From positions 558,001 to 622,000 of the forward strand of contig NZ_MAYH01000045.1 of the NCBI RefSeq assembly GCF_001684975.1: a stretch of DNA of 64,000 nt, read 5' to 3'. The translations under genes were made by a program, and so were the position numbers. A model generated the notes under the pieces. That model had not been told where the DNA came from. It was given only the letters and a program-made list of their open reading frames with translations, and did no database searches. The DNA is from Chryseobacterium artocarpi. Lineage in GTDB: Bacteria; Bacteroidota; Bacteroidia; Flavobacteriales; Weeksellaceae. This document shows, piece by piece, positions 44,886 to 54,094 of this stretch. Position 1 is the stretch's first letter. Each line of letters starts with the position of its first letter.

Positions 44886-45635
44886 ATGGGACAGAAGACA
44901 AATCCAATTGGTAATAGATTAGGTATCATCAGAGGATGGGATTCTAACTGGTTTGGTGGAAACGATTATGGAGACAGAATCGCTGAAGACTACAAAATCA
45001 GAAGATACCTTGAGGCTAGATTATCTAAAGGTGGTATTTCAAAAATCTATATTGAAAGAACACTTAAATTAGTAACAGTTACAATCACTACTGCTAGACC
45101 GGGACTTATCATCGGTAAAGGAGGACAGGAAGTTGATAAATTGAAAGAAGAGTTGAAGAAACTTACAGGTAAGGATATTCAAATCAATATTTTCGAAATC
45201 AAAAGACCTGAATTAGATGCTGTACTAGTTGCTGATAGTATTTCTAAGCAAATTGAAAACAGAATTTCTTACAGAAGAGCTGTTAAAATGGCAATGGCAA
45301 GTACTATGAGAATGGGTGCTGAAGGTATCAAAGTTCAGATCTCTGGTAGATTAAACGGAGCTGAAATGGCAAGATCAGAATCTTTCAAAGAAGGAAGAAT
45401 TCCATTGTCAACTTTCAGAGCTGATATCGATTACCACTGGGCAGAAGCTCACACTACTTACGGTAGACTAGGTGTAAAAGTTTGGATCATGAAAGGTGAA
45501 GTTTACGGTAAAAGAGAACTTTCTCCACTAGTGGGACAACAGAAAAAAGGAGGTCAGTCAGACAGAGGAAATAGAGGAGGAGACAGAGACAACAGAAGAC
45601 CTAGAAAAAACAACAACAATAACAATAATAATTAA
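44886..45635 (+). CDS. rpsC: 30S ribosomal protein S3, with Asn-rich tail
   Basis: 249 residues. KH domain with [20 protein letters not shown] and C-terminal domain [20 protein letters not shown]. The conserved protein ends near residue 220; about 30 further residues form an Arg/Gly/Asp-rich tail ending in eight Asn, encoded by an AAC/AAT triplet run (45609-45632). The run is prone to slippage. An unusual AT-rich spacer of 98 nt follows. Confidence 0.97.
   Translation: MGQKTNPIGNRLGIIRGWDSNWFGGNDYGDRIAEDYKIRRYLEARLSKGGISKIYIERTLKLVTVTITTARPGLIIGKGGQEVDKLKEELKKLTGKDIQINIFEIKRPELDAVLVADSISKQIENRISYRRAVKMAMASTMRMGAEGIKVQISGRLNGAEMARSESFKEGRIPLSTFRADIDYHWAEAHTTYGRLGVKVWIMKGEVYGKRELSPLVGQQKKGGQSDRGNRGGDRDNRRPRKNNNNNNNN
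45609..45632 (+). repeat. AAC/AAT triplet run encoding the poly-Asn end of S3
   Basis: Eight consecutive Asn codons (AAC/AAT mixed) directly before the rpsC stop. Confidence 0.8.
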
Positions 45636-45733
45636 AATTTTAGATTAGAAATTTTGAATTTTAAATTACCGTTACTTTTTTAAAATTAAAAAAAATCTAA
45701 AATCTAAAATCTAAAATCTAAAATTTAGAAATT
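45636..45733 (+). repeat. AT-rich spacer with 7-bp tandem repeats between rpsC and rplP
   Basis: 98-nt spacer in an operon where most gaps are 2-30 nt. It contains four perfect copies of TCTAAAA at 45696-45723. An inverted relative (AAATTTTAGATTAGAAATTT-like) lies at its left side, so the whole could fold into a long weak AU hairpin. No promoter or gene seen. Confidence 0.7.
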
Positions 45734-46159
45734 ATGTTACAACCAAAAAGAACCAAATTCCGTAGAGTTCACAAGATGAAGATGAAGGGGAATGCCCAAA
45801 GAGGTAGTCAACTTGCTTACGGAACTTTTGGGATCAAAGCAACTGAAGGGGCTTGGATCACTGCAAGACAAATTGAAGCGGCTCGTATCGCTGCGACAAG
45901 ATATATGAAGAGAGAAGGTCAACTATGGATCAAAATCTTCCCAGATAAGCCAATTACTAAAAAACCAGCGGAAGTACGTATGGGTAAAGGTAAAGGTGCT
46001 GTTGAATACTGGGTAGCTGTAGTAAAGCCAGGTAAAATTATGTTCGAAGTAGGTGGAGTTCCTTACGAAGTAGCGAAAGAAGCTCTTAGACTTGCTGCAC
46101 AGAAATTACCAGTAGTTACTAAATTCGTAGTTGCTAACGATTTTGTTAAACCTCTATAA
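45734..46159 (+). CDS. rplP: 50S ribosomal protein L16
   Basis: 141 residues. [20 protein letters not shown] start and the A-site region [19 protein letters not shown]. Standard length. Confidence 0.98.
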   Translation: MLQPKRTKFRRVHKMKMKGNAQRGSQLAYGTFGIKATEGAWITARQIEAARIAATRYMKREGQLWIKIFPDKPITKKPAEVRMGKGKGAVEYWVAVVKPGKIMFEVGGVPYEVAKEALRLAAQKLPVVTKFVVANDFVKPL

Positions 46160-46171
46160 TCTTTGAATACA

Positions 46172-46357
46172 ATGAAAAAAGCTGATATTAAAAATCTAAG
46201 CGCGGGTGATATTCAAGCTCAATTAACTGAAGCTAAAGCTCAATATTCTAAATTGAAATTGGCTCATGCAATCAGCCCAATTGAAAACCCTATTCAAATC
46301 AGAGATTTGAGAAAAACAATCGCAAGACTAAACACTGAGTTAACTAACAAACAATAA
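46172..46357 (+). CDS. rpmC: 50S ribosomal protein L29
   Basis: 61 residues from the ATG at 46172 (MKKADIKNLSAGDI); an in-frame TTG at 46163 would add three residues. Typical two-helix hairpin ending RDLRKTIARLNTELTNKQ. Confidence 0.95.
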   Translation: MKKADIKNLSAGDIQAQLTEAKAQYSKLKLAHAISPIENPIQIRDLRKTIARLNTELTNKQ

Positions 46358-46369
46358 TTTCATTTTACA

Positions 46370-46624
46370 ATGGATAGAAATTTAAGAAAAGAAAGAATCG
46401 GAGTGGTTTCCAGCAATAAAATGGAAAAAACTATTGTTGTTAGTGAAACTACAAGAGTAAAGCACCCGATGTACGGTAAATTCGTTTTGAAAACGAAAAA
46501 ATATACTGCACACGACGAAAACAACGAATGCACAGAAGGTGATACAGTTCTTATCCAAGAAACTAGACCTATGAGCAAGAGCAAGAGATGGAGATTAGTA
46601 AGAATCATTGAAAAAGCTAAGTAA
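46370..46624 (+). CDS. rpsQ: 30S ribosomal protein S17
   Basis: 84 residues. [40 protein letters not shown] and the OB-fold end [16 protein letters not shown]. Complete. Confidence 0.98.
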   Translation: MDRNLRKERIGVVSSNKMEKTIVVSETTRVKHPMYGKFVLKTKKYTAHDENNECTEGDTVLIQETRPMSKSKRWRLVRIIEKAK

Positions 46625-46626
46625 TA

Positions 46627-46995
46627 ATGTTACAAACAGAATCAAGATTAAAAGTTGCTGATAATACAGGTGCAAAAGAAGTACTAGTTATCAGAGTTCT
46701 GGGAGGAACCAGAAGAAGATATGCTTCAGTTGGTGATAAAATCGTTGTTACGATCAAAGATTCTACACCATCTGGAAACGCTAAAAAAGGTCAGGTATCT
46801 AAAGCTGTAGTAGTAAGAACTAAAAAAGCAGTAAGAAGAAAAGATGGTTCATACATCAAGTTCGACGACAATGCTTGTGTATTACTAAACGCAGCGGGAG
46901 AAATGAGAGGAACTCGTGTTTTCGGACCAGTTGCTCGTGAGTTGAGAGACAAAGAATATATGAAAATCATTTCATTAGCTCCTGAAGTACTTTAA
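46627..46995 (+). CDS. rplN: 50S ribosomal protein L14
   Basis: 122 residues. [19 protein letters not shown] and [20 protein letters not shown]. Standard length; 2 nt after rpsQ. Confidence 0.98.
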   Translation: MLQTESRLKVADNTGAKEVLVIRVLGGTRRRYASVGDKIVVTIKDSTPSGNAKKGQVSKAVVVRTKKAVRRKDGSYIKFDDNACVLLNAAGEMRGTRVFGPVARELRDKEYMKIISLAPEVL

Positions 46996-47016
46996 TTTTT
47001 AAAATTTTTTAAAGAA

Positions 47017-47343
47017 ATGTCAAAGTTAAAAATAAAAAGAGGAGATAACGTAATCATTACTACTGGTAAGAAAGATATCAAAGGTAAGACTGGTGAAGTT
47101 ATTGAAGTGATCAAGAAAGAAGGAAGAGACCCTAGAGTAATTGTTGCGGGACTTAACATCATCAAAAAGCACGTTAAGCCTTCAGCTTCTAACCCTCAAG
47201 GAGGAATCGTTGAAAAAGAAGCTTCAATTCATATCTCAAACGTAGCTTTAGTTGGTAAAGACGGAAAAGCTATCAAAATCGGTTACAAAATCGAAGGAGA
47301 TAAGAAAGTAAGAATCAACAAAAAAACGGGTGAAACTTTATAA
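47017..47343 (+). CDS. rplX: 50S ribosomal protein L24
   Basis: 108 residues. KOW motif in KIKRGDNVIITTGKKDIKGK; GLNIIKKHVKPSASNPQGGI. Assembly initiator of the 50S subunit. Confidence 0.98.
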   Translation: MSKLKIKRGDNVIITTGKKDIKGKTGEVIEVIKKEGRDPRVIVAGLNIIKKHVKPSASNPQGGIVEKEASIHISNVALVGKDGKAIKIGYKIEGDKKVRINKKTGETL

Positions 47344-47356
47344 TTTTAAATAACAC

Positions 47357-47908
47357 ATGGAATATATAGCAAGACCCAAAAAAGCATATAAAGAGACAAT
47401 TGTTCCTGCAATGATGGAAGAATTCGGGTATAAGTCAGTAATGCAAGTACCTAAATTAGAGAAAATCGTTGTATCACAAGGTTTAGGTGATGCTACTGCA
47501 GACAAAAAAATCATTGATTATGCTGTAGAAGAGCTTACGAATATCACTGGTCAAAAGGCTGTTGGTACGATCTCTAAGAAAGACGAAGCTGCTTTCAAAT
47601 TGAGAAAAGGGATGCCTGTAGGAGCTAAAGTTACTTTAAGAGGAAATCAAATGTATGAATTCTTAGACAGACTTACTGCTTCAGCTTTACCACGTATTAG
47701 AGATTTCTCTGGAATCAAAGCTGATGGTTTCGATGGTAGAGGTAACTATAACTTAGGTATTACTGAGCAAATTATCTTCCCTGAAATCGTAATCGACAAA
47801 GTGAAAAAAATCCAAGGGATGGACATCACTTTCGTTACAACTGCGAAGACAGATAAAGAAGCTAAAGCATTATTAACTCACTTCGGTTTACCATTTAAAA
47901 AGAACTAA
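47357..47908 (+). CDS. rplE: 50S ribosomal protein L5
   Basis: 183 residues. Binds 5S rRNA in the central protuberance. [40 protein letters not shown] and [12 protein letters not shown]. Standard length. Confidence 0.98.
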   Translation: MEYIARPKKAYKETIVPAMMEEFGYKSVMQVPKLEKIVVSQGLGDATADKKIIDYAVEELTNITGQKAVGTISKKDEAAFKLRKGMPVGAKVTLRGNQMYEFLDRLTASALPRIRDFSGIKADGFDGRGNYNLGITEQIIFPEIVIDKVKKIQGMDITFVTTAKTDKEAKALLTHFGLPFKKN

Positions 47909-47911
47909 GAA

Positions 47912-48181
47912 ATGGCTAAAGAATCAATGAAAGCGCGTGAGCGCAAAAGAGAAGCACTAGTTGCTAAATACGCTGCTAAAAGACAAGCTCTTAAAGAAGC
48001 AGGTGATTACGAAGGTCTTCAAAAATTACCTAAAAATGCTTCTCCTGTAAGATTACACAACAGATGTAAACTAACAGGTAGACCAAGAGGATATATGAGA
48101 ACGTTTGGTATTTCCAGAGTAACTTTCAGAGAAATGGCTAACAACGGTCTTATCCCAGGTGTAAGAAAAGCTAGTTGGTAA
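47912..48181 (+). CDS. rpsN: 30S ribosomal protein S14, long zinc-free form
   Basis: 89 residues. This is the long type without the CxxC zinc motifs: only one Cys ([20 protein letters not shown]). C-terminus [18 protein letters not shown]. It is followed by the second unusual spacer in the operon. Confidence 0.97.
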   Translation: MAKESMKARERKREALVAKYAAKRQALKEAGDYEGLQKLPKNASPVRLHNRCKLTGRPRGYMRTFGISRVTFREMANNGLIPGVRKASW

Positions 48182-48326
48182 TAATTACTAATTAAAAATC
48201 GGGACAATTAAGTTGTCAAGATACTAAAGAATAAATATCAGACCGAAGATTTCTGACGTCTGATATTTTAATCTTCAAGTCTTTTCAAAACTGATTGTTC
48301 TTTAACCAATAATTTATAAAAGAAAA
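48182..48326 (+). other. 145-nt spacer with hairpins between rpsN and rpsH
   Basis: The longest gap inside the ribosomal operon. It contains an 11-bp perfect inverted repeat AAATATCAGAC (48233-48243) / GTCTGATATTT (48258-48268) with a 14-nt loop, and a smaller one GACAA/TTGTC (48203-48217). There is no T-run and no TAnnTTTG promoter. It could be a regulatory RNA structure or a small repeat insertion. Confidence 0.6.
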
Positions 48327-48725
48327 ATGGTAACAGATCCAATTTCAGATTTCCTAACAAGAGTAAGGAACGCACAAAGCGCAGGCCACAAAGTGGTGGA
48401 AATTCCTGCATCGAAAATCAAGAAGGAGATTACTAAGATCCTATTTGATCAAGGGTATATCTTAAACTACAAGTTCGAAGATAACGCTGTTCAAGGAGTG
48501 ATCAAAATCGCTTTAAAGTACGATAAGCAAACTAACAAACCTGCTATTAAGTCTATCCAAAGAGCTTCAAGACCAGGTTTAAGACAGTACAAAGGTTCTA
48601 CTGAACTTCCAAGAGTACTAAACGGTTTGGGTATTTCTATCATCTCTACTTCTAAAGGAGTAATGACTGACAAGAAAGCTAGAGAAGAGAAAGTAGGCGG
48701 TGAAGTAATCTGCTATGTTTATTAA
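48327..48725 (+). CDS. rpsH: 30S ribosomal protein S8
   Basis: 132 residues. TDPISDFLTRVRNAQSAGHK start and C-terminal ISIISTSKGVMTDKKAREEK, GGEVICYVY. In E. coli S8 represses the spc operon; the structured spacer just upstream is worth comparing with its rRNA target. Confidence 0.98.
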   Translation: MVTDPISDFLTRVRNAQSAGHKVVEIPASKIKKEITKILFDQGYILNYKFEDNAVQGVIKIALKYDKQTNKPAIKSIQRASRPGLRQYKGSTELPRVLNGLGISIISTSKGVMTDKKAREEKVGGEVICYVY

Positions 48726-48742
48726 TTTTTAATCAGAGGAAA

Positions 48743-49288
48743 ATGTCAAGAATTGGTAAAGCAATTATAACAATTCCAGCTGGAGTTACAATCACTGAAA
48801 ACAACGGTGTAGTAACTGTAAAAGGAGCAAAAGGAGAACTTTCTCAAGAGCTTACAGCAGGAATTACTATAGAACAAAAAGATGGTGAACTTAACGTAAA
48901 CAGACCATCTGATTCTAAACAACACAAAGCGCTTCACGGTTTATACAGAGCGTTAATCAACAATATGATTGTTGGTGTAAGTGCAGGTTTCGAAAAGAAA
49001 CTTGAACTAGTAGGGGTAGGATATAGAGCTTCACACGCAGGTCAAAAACTTGAGTTAGCTTTAGGATTCTCTCACGGTATCGTACTAGAACTTCCAAACG
49101 AAGTAAAAGTTGATACATTGACTGAAAAAGGTAAAAACCCAATTATTACTTTAACGTCTCACGACAACCAACTTCTAGGAATGGTAGCTGCAAAGATCCG
49201 TTCTTTCAGAAAGCCTGAGCCATACAAAGGAAAAGGTGTAAGATTCGTAGGAGAAATTGTTAGACGTAAAGCTGGTAAATCTGCTTAA
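48743..49288 (+). CDS. rplF: 50S ribosomal protein L6
   Basis: 181 residues. SRIGKAIITIPAGVTITENN and the C-terminal signature KPEPYKGKGVRFVGEIVRRK. Standard length. Confidence 0.98.
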   Translation: MSRIGKAIITIPAGVTITENNGVVTVKGAKGELSQELTAGITIEQKDGELNVNRPSDSKQHKALHGLYRALINNMIVGVSAGFEKKLELVGVGYRASHAGQKLELALGFSHGIVLELPNEVKVDTLTEKGKNPIITLTSHDNQLLGMVAAKIRSFRKPEPYKGKGVRFVGEIVRRKAGKSA

Positions 49289-49303
49289 TAAATTATAAGT
49301 ATT

Positions 49304-49657
49304 ATGGCATTAAGTAAATTAGAAAAAAGAATAAGAATCAAAAGAAGAGTAAGAGGGAAAATCTCTGGATCTTCTGAATTGCCAAGATTATCTGTATACA
49401 AAAGTAATAAGGAAATTTACGCTCAGTTAATCGACGATAAAAGTGGTAAAACTTTAGCATCAGCTTCTTCTAGAGAGAAAGGTGTAGATGCTAAAGGTAC
49501 TAAGACAGAAGTTTCTGCTGCTGTTGGTAAAGCAATCGCTGCTAAAGCAATCGCTGCAGGAATCGAAAATATTGTATTTGACAGAAACGGATTCGTATAC
49601 CACGGTAGAGTAAAAGCTCTAGCTGATGGTGCGAGAGAAGCTGGACTTAAATTCTAA
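49304..49657 (+). CDS. rplR: 50S ribosomal protein L18
   Basis: 117 residues. [38 protein letters not shown] and C-terminal [17 protein letters not shown]. Binds 5S rRNA with L5. Confidence 0.98.
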   Translation: MALSKLEKRIRIKRRVRGKISGSSELPRLSVYKSNKEIYAQLIDDKSGKTLASASSREKGVDAKGTKTEVSAAVGKAIAAKAIAAGIENIVFDRNGFVYHGRVKALADGAREAGLKF

Positions 49658-49676
49658 TCATTAAATTTCGGAAAAT

Positions 49677-50198
49677 ATGTTAGGACTAGATAATATAGAA
49701 AGAGTAAAACCGGGAGGATTAGAATTAAAAGATCGTCTCGTAGCTGTTAATAGAGTAACAAAAGTAACTAAAGGAGGTAGAGCTTTCGGATTTTCTGCTA
49801 TTGTTGTAGTAGGAAATGAAGATGGTGTTATCGGTTTTGGTTTAGGAAAATCTAAAGAGGTTGCTTCTGCAATTGCTAAAGCTGTTGAAGACGCTAAGAA
49901 AAACCTTGTGAAAGTTCCTGTAATGAACCATACTATTCCTCACCAAACTACTGCTAGATACGGTGGTGCAGATATCTTCTTAAGACCTGCTTCTCACGGT
50001 ACAGGACTTATCGCCGGAGGTGCGGTAAGAGCGGTATTGGAATCAGCTGGTATTCACGATATCCTTTCAAAATCTAAGGGATCTTCTAACCCTCACAACG
50101 TGGTGAAAGCTACTTTCAAAGCGTTATTAGATATCAGAAGACCTGAAGAGATCGCTAGAATGAGAGGAGTTTCTCTAAGTAAAGTGTTTAACGGTTAA
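49677..50198 (+). CDS. rpsE: 30S ribosomal protein S5
   Basis: 173 residues. [20 protein letters not shown] (dsRBD-like core), [20 protein letters not shown] and the spectinomycin-loop region KVTKGGRAF, apparently wild type. Standard length. Confidence 0.98.
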   Translation: MLGLDNIERVKPGGLELKDRLVAVNRVTKVTKGGRAFGFSAIVVVGNEDGVIGFGLGKSKEVASAIAKAVEDAKKNLVKVPVMNHTIPHQTTARYGGADIFLRPASHGTGLIAGGAVRAVLESAGIHDILSKSKGSSNPHNVVKATFKALLDIRRPEEIARMRGVSLSKVFNG

Positions 50199-50209
50199 TA
50201 ATTAAAACA

Positions 50210-50386
50210 ATGGCAACAATTAAAGTAAAGCAAGTAAGAAGCGCTATTGGTAGAACAAAAACCCAAAAGAGAACGCTTGAAGCATTAGGATTAAAAAAAC
50301 TTCACCAAGTTGTAGAGCACGAAGCGACTCCTTCTATCTTAGGAATGATCGCTGCTGTAGGTCACTTACTTGAAGTTCAAAAATAA
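50210..50386 (+). CDS. rpmD: 50S ribosomal protein L30
   Basis: 58 residues, too short for a default ORF cutoff. Translation begins MATIKVKQVRSAIGRTKTQK and ends GHLLEVQK, with the family core LEALGLKKLHQVVEH. It sits exactly in its expected place between rpsE and rplO, 11 nt after rpsE. Confidence 0.97.
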   Translation: MATIKVKQVRSAIGRTKTQKRTLEALGLKKLHQVVEHEATPSILGMIAAVGHLLEVQK

Positions 50387-50407
50387 TTTTATAAAAGAGA
50401 AATTAAA

Positions 50408-50857
50408 ATGAATTTAAATAACATAAAACCAGCTGCAGGATCTACTTTCAACTCAAAAAGAATTGGTAGAGGTCAAGGTACTGGAAAAGGAGGTACTTCA
50501 ACAAAAGGGCACAAAGGTCAGAAAGCTAGAGCTGGTTATTCTCAGAAAATCGGTTTCGAAGGTGGACAGATGCCTTTACAAAGAAGATTACCTAAATTCG
50601 GTTTCAAAAACGTAAACAGAAAAGAGTTTAGAGGAGTTAACCTTGATACTATCCAAACTTTAATCGAGAACAAATCCATCACTGGAGATATCACGAAAGA
50701 AGTTTTAGTAGAAAACGGGATAATTTCTAAAAACGAATTAGTGAAAATTATGGGTAGAGGAGAATTGAAATCTGCGGTTTCAATCTCTGCTGACAAATTC
50801 ACTAAATCTGCTGAAGAGCTTATTGCTAAGGCAGGTGGAAAAGCAATTACCTTATAA
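50408..50857 (+). CDS. rplO: 50S ribosomal protein L15
   Basis: 149 residues. Gly/Lys-rich N-terminus SKRIGRGQGTGKGGTSTKGH followed by GYSQKIGFEGGQMPLQRRLP and the C-terminal domain. Nine nt before secY. Confidence 0.98.
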   Translation: MNLNNIKPAAGSTFNSKRIGRGQGTGKGGTSTKGHKGQKARAGYSQKIGFEGGQMPLQRRLPKFGFKNVNRKEFRGVNLDTIQTLIENKSITGDITKEVLVENGIISKNELVKIMGRGELKSAVSISADKFTKSAEELIAKAGGKAITL

Positions 50858-50866
50858 TACTTACTA

Positions 50867-52246
50867 ATGAAAGAATTTATACAAACACTTAAAAATATTT
50901 GGAGTCTTAAAGAATTGAGAGATAAAATTCTCTTCACTTTAGGTATTATCCTTGTGTATAGATTCGCATCTTATATCTCACTTCCCGCAATTAACCTTGC
51001 AGAGGTGGGAGATCTCTTAGAGCATTATAAAAATCAAGGCGGTAACAAGCAAGGAGCAGGTCTCCTTGGCTTGCTTTCGTCGTTTACGGGGGGAGCTTTC
51101 AGCCACGCTTCCGTAATGGCGTTAGGTATCATGCCTTATATTTCTGCTTCTATTATTGTTCAGTTGATGGGGATGGCTATTCCTTATCTTCAGAAGCTTC
51201 AGAAAGATGGAGAGTCAGGTAGAAATACATTGAACCAAATTACAAGATGGTTAACGATCGGAGTTTGTCTAGTACAGGCACCTTCTTACTTAACTTCTAT
51301 TACTCAATTATTCTTACCATATGCTCAGTTCCAGTCTGCATACTATGTAGAGCCAAATTCAATTATGTTCTGGTTACCAAGTATTGTTATTTTGGTTGCC
51401 GGTTCAGTATTTGCAATGTGGTTAGGTGAAAAGATTACCGATAAAGGAATCGGAAATGGTATCTCTATCCTTATTATGGTGGGGATCCTTTCAAGATTAC
51501 CTGAGGCATTCGTTCAGGAGATGGCCGTGCAGAACGGAAAAGGAGGAATGGGATCTATCATGATCCTTATTGAAGTATTATTCTGGATGTTGGTAGTTCT
51601 TTTAGCTGTGATTTTATCAGTAGCTGTAAGAAAAATTCCAATTCAGTATGTAAGCAGAGCTCAAGCAAGAGGAGGTGTAAACAAAAATCTTATGCAGGGA
51701 GCAAGACAATGGATTCCATTGAAAGTAAATGCTGCTGGTGTAATGCCAATTATCTTTGCTCAGGCATTGATGTTCGTACCAGGACTATTAACAAAATTCG
51801 ATGAGTCTAACACTTTTCTTGCAGGTTTCAAGAATGTTTTTAGCTGGCAGTACAATGTATTGTTTGCGCTATTAATTATTATCTTCTCGTTTTTCTATAC
51901 TGCAATTACAATTCCGGTGAACCAGATGGCTGATGATTTGAAGAGGAATGGTGGTTTAGTACCGAAAGTAAGACCCGGAAAAGAGACAGCAGATTACTTA
52001 GATGATATTTTATCAAAAATTACCTTGCCAGGTGCAATTTTTTTATCTATCTTTGCAGTCCTTCCAGCAATTGTGCATGGAAGCTTTGTTCAGACAGATG
52101 CGTTTGCCCTATTTTTCGGGGGAACGTCACTATTGATTATGGTAGGTGTAATTTTAGATACAGTTCAACAGATTAATACATATCTGCTGAACCATCATTA
52201 CGATGGCTTAATGCAATCTAAACTGTCTAGAACGACTGGATATTAA
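50867..52246 (+). CDS. secY: Protein translocase subunit SecY
   Basis: 459 residues with ten membrane helices. Pore of the Sec translocon. Seen: plug region GLLGLLSSFTGGAFSHASVM, ALGIMPYISASIIVQLMGMA (TM2), KITDKGIGNGISILIMVGIL (TM4-5) and the cytosolic loop YVSRAQARGGVNKNLMQGAR. Embedded in the spc operon as in most bacteria. Confidence 0.98.
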   Translation: MKEFIQTLKNIWSLKELRDKILFTLGIILVYRFASYISLPAINLAEVGDLLEHYKNQGGNKQGAGLLGLLSSFTGGAFSHASVMALGIMPYISASIIVQLMGMAIPYLQKLQKDGESGRNTLNQITRWLTIGVCLVQAPSYLTSITQLFLPYAQFQSAYYVEPNSIMFWLPSIVILVAGSVFAMWLGEKITDKGIGNGISILIMVGILSRLPEAFVQEMAVQNGKGGMGSIMILIEVLFWMLVVLLAVILSVAVRKIPIQYVSRAQARGGVNKNLMQGARQWIPLKVNAAGVMPIIFAQALMFVPGLLTKFDESNTFLAGFKNVFSWQYNVLFALLIIIFSFFYTAITIPVNQMADDLKRNGGLVPKVRPGKETADYLDDILSKITLPGAIFLSIFAVLPAIVHGSFVQTDAFALFFGGTSLLIMVGVILDTVQQINTYLLNHHYDGLMQSKLSRTTGY

Positions 52247-52249
52247 TTT

Positions 52250-52465
52250 ATGGCAAAACAAAAACATATTGAACAAGACGGCGTTATAACGGAAGCACTT
52301 TCGAACGCTCAGTTCCGTGTAGAACTAGAGAATGGGCATATACTTATCGCTCATATTTCTGGTAAAATGCGAATGCACTATATTAAACTTTTACCTGGTG
52401 ATAAGGTGAAACTAGAAATGTCTCCTTATGATTTAACAAAAGGGAGGATCACATTTAGATACTAA
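52250..52465 (+). CDS. infA: Translation initiation factor IF-1
   Basis: 71 residues. OB-fold: [40 protein letters not shown] and [11 protein letters not shown]. Follows secY after 3 nt; a stable hairpin separates it from rpmJ. Confidence 0.97.
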   Translation: MAKQKHIEQDGVITEALSNAQFRVELENGHILIAHISGKMRMHYIKLLPGDKVKLEMSPYDLTKGRITFRY

Positions 52466-52475
52466 AAAACATTTA

Positions 52476-52503
52476 GCCAAATGGAATACTCATTCCATTT
52501 GGC
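52476..52503 (+). promoter_or_regulatory. Perfect 12-bp hairpin between infA and rpmJ
   Basis: GCCAAATGGAAT-ACTC-ATTCCATTTGGC, followed by ATTTGTAAAAAAT rather than a T-run. It looks like a weak terminator, attenuator or RNA-processing site inside the operon. Confidence 0.65.
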
Positions 52504-52529
52504 ATTTGTAAAAAATAAATACTATCAAA

Positions 52530-52646
52530 ATGAAAGTAAGAGCATCAATTAAAAAAAGAAGTGCTGATTGCAAAATTGTACGCAGAAAAGGTGTACTGTT
52601 CGTAATCAACAAGAAGAACCCAAAATTTAAACAAAGACAAGGTTAA
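52530..52646 (+). CDS. rpmJ: 50S ribosomal protein L36, zinc-free variant
   Basis: 38 residues, below usual ORF cutoffs. [37 protein letters not shown]. The zinc form of L36 has three Cys and one His; here only one Cys remains (SADCK) and the other ligand positions are Ser/Asn/Phe-like, so it should not bind zinc. Located between infA and rpsM as usual. Confidence 0.96.
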   Translation: MKVRASIKKRSADCKIVRRKGVLFVINKKNPKFKQRQG

Positions 52647-52653
52647 TTAAATT

Positions 52654-53031
52654 ATGGCGAGAATTGCAGGTATTGATTTACCAAAAAACAAAAGAGGAGT
52701 TATCGGTTTAACTTACATTTATGGTGTTGGAAGAAGTACTTCTTCTGAAATCCTTAAAGCTGCCGGTATCAGCGAAGACAAAAAAGTCAACGAATGGAAT
52801 GACGATGAATTGGCTGCAATCAGAACTTACATCCTAGAAAACGTAAAAGTAGAAGGAGAATTAAGATCTGAAGTGCAATTGAACATCAAGAGATTGATGG
52901 ACATAGGATGCCAACGAGGAATACGTCACAGACTTGGATTACCTTTAAGAGGCCAGAGAACGAAAAACAACTCTAGAACTAGAAAAGGAAAGAGAAAAAC
53001 TGTTGCTAACAAGAAAAAAGCTAGTAAATAA
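52654..53031 (+). CDS. rpsM: 30S ribosomal protein S13
   Basis: 125 residues. [30 protein letters not shown]-type segment read as [16 protein letters not shown], and [20 protein letters not shown]. Standard length. Confidence 0.98.
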   Translation: MARIAGIDLPKNKRGVIGLTYIYGVGRSTSSEILKAAGISEDKKVNEWNDDELAAIRTYILENVKVEGELRSEVQLNIKRLMDIGCQRGIRHRLGLPLRGQRTKNNSRTRKGKRKTVANKKKASK

Positions 53032-53043
53032 TCGTTAGGAATT

Positions 53044-53433
53044 ATGGCAAAACAAACTAAAGTAGTTAAGAAGAGAAAAGTAAAAGTTGAAGCTATTGGT
53101 GAAGCACATATTCAAGCTTCTTTCAATAACATCATCATTTCTTTAACAAATAAAAACGGAGAGGTTATCTCTTGGGCTTCTGCCGGTAAAATGGGATTCA
53201 GAGGTTCTAAAAAGAATACTCCATTTGCTGCTCAGATGGCAGCTGAAAATTGCTCTGCTGTAGCTCACGAAGCTGGTTTAAGAAGAGTAAAGGTGTTTGT
53301 GAAAGGTCCAGGTGCAGGTAGAGAATCTGCAATCAGATCTATTCACAATTCAGGAATTGAAGTTAGCGAGATCGTTGATGTGACTCCAATGCCACACAAC
53401 GGATGTAGACCACCAAAAAGAAGAAGAGTTTAA
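53044..53433 (+). CDS. rpsK: 30S ribosomal protein S11
   Basis: 129 residues. [33 protein letters not shown] and C-terminal [18 protein letters not shown]. Standard length. Confidence 0.98.
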   Translation: MAKQTKVVKKRKVKVEAIGEAHIQASFNNIIISLTNKNGEVISWASAGKMGFRGSKKNTPFAAQMAAENCSAVAHEAGLRRVKVFVKGPGAGRESAIRSIHNSGIEVSEIVDVTPMPHNGCRPPKRRRV

Positions 53434-53452
53434 TTTTTAGAATTTACCCATT

Positions 53453-54061
53453 ATGGCAAGATATATTGGACCTAAAACTAAGATTGCTAGAAAGTTTGGT
53501 GCTGCAATCTACGGAGATGATAAAAACTTCGAAAAGAGAAAAAACCAACCGCCAGGACAACACGGTCCTAACAAAAGAAGAGGTGCTAAAAAATCAGAAT
53601 ATGCAGTTCAGTTAGCTGAAAAACAAAAAGCTAAATATACTTACGGTATTTTAGAAAGACAGTTTGCTAACTTATTTGAAAAAGCACACAGAAGTAAAGG
53701 TGTAACAGGTGAAGTTCTATTACAACTTTGTGAGTCAAGATTGGATAACGTTGTATACAGATTTGGGTTTGCTAAAACTAGATCTGGTGCAAGACAATTA
53801 GTTTCTCACAGACATATTACTGTAAACGGAGAGATTCTTAATATCCCTTCTTACATAGTAAAAGCTGGTGATGTAATCGCTGTAAGAGAAAAGTCTAAGT
53901 CTCTTGAAGTTGTTACCAATGCATTGGCTTCTAAGTCAAACTATGAGTGGTTACAATTCAACGATGAGAAGAAAGAAGGTACCTTCATTTCTGCTCCTGA
54001 AAGAATCCAAATTCCGGAAGACATCAAGGAGAACCTTATCGTCGAACTTTACTCTAAATAA
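53453..54061 (+). CDS. rpsD: 30S ribosomal protein S4
   Basis: 202 residues. [40 protein letters not shown] and the S4 RNA-binding domain [34 protein letters not shown]. Standard length. Confidence 0.98.
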   Translation: MARYIGPKTKIARKFGAAIYGDDKNFEKRKNQPPGQHGPNKRRGAKKSEYAVQLAEKQKAKYTYGILERQFANLFEKAHRSKGVTGEVLLQLCESRLDNVVYRFGFAKTRSGARQLVSHRHITVNGEILNIPSYIVKAGDVIAVREKSKSLEVVTNALASKSNYEWLQFNDEKKEGTFISAPERIQIPEDIKENLIVELYSK

Positions 54062-54094
54062 TTTTTTAATCAAATTTTTGCTCAACCCAATAAT

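Noticed and set aside
45696-45723. TCTAAAA tandem copies as a CRISPR-like array
   Set aside because: Units are 7 nt with no spacers; it is a simple tandem repeat.
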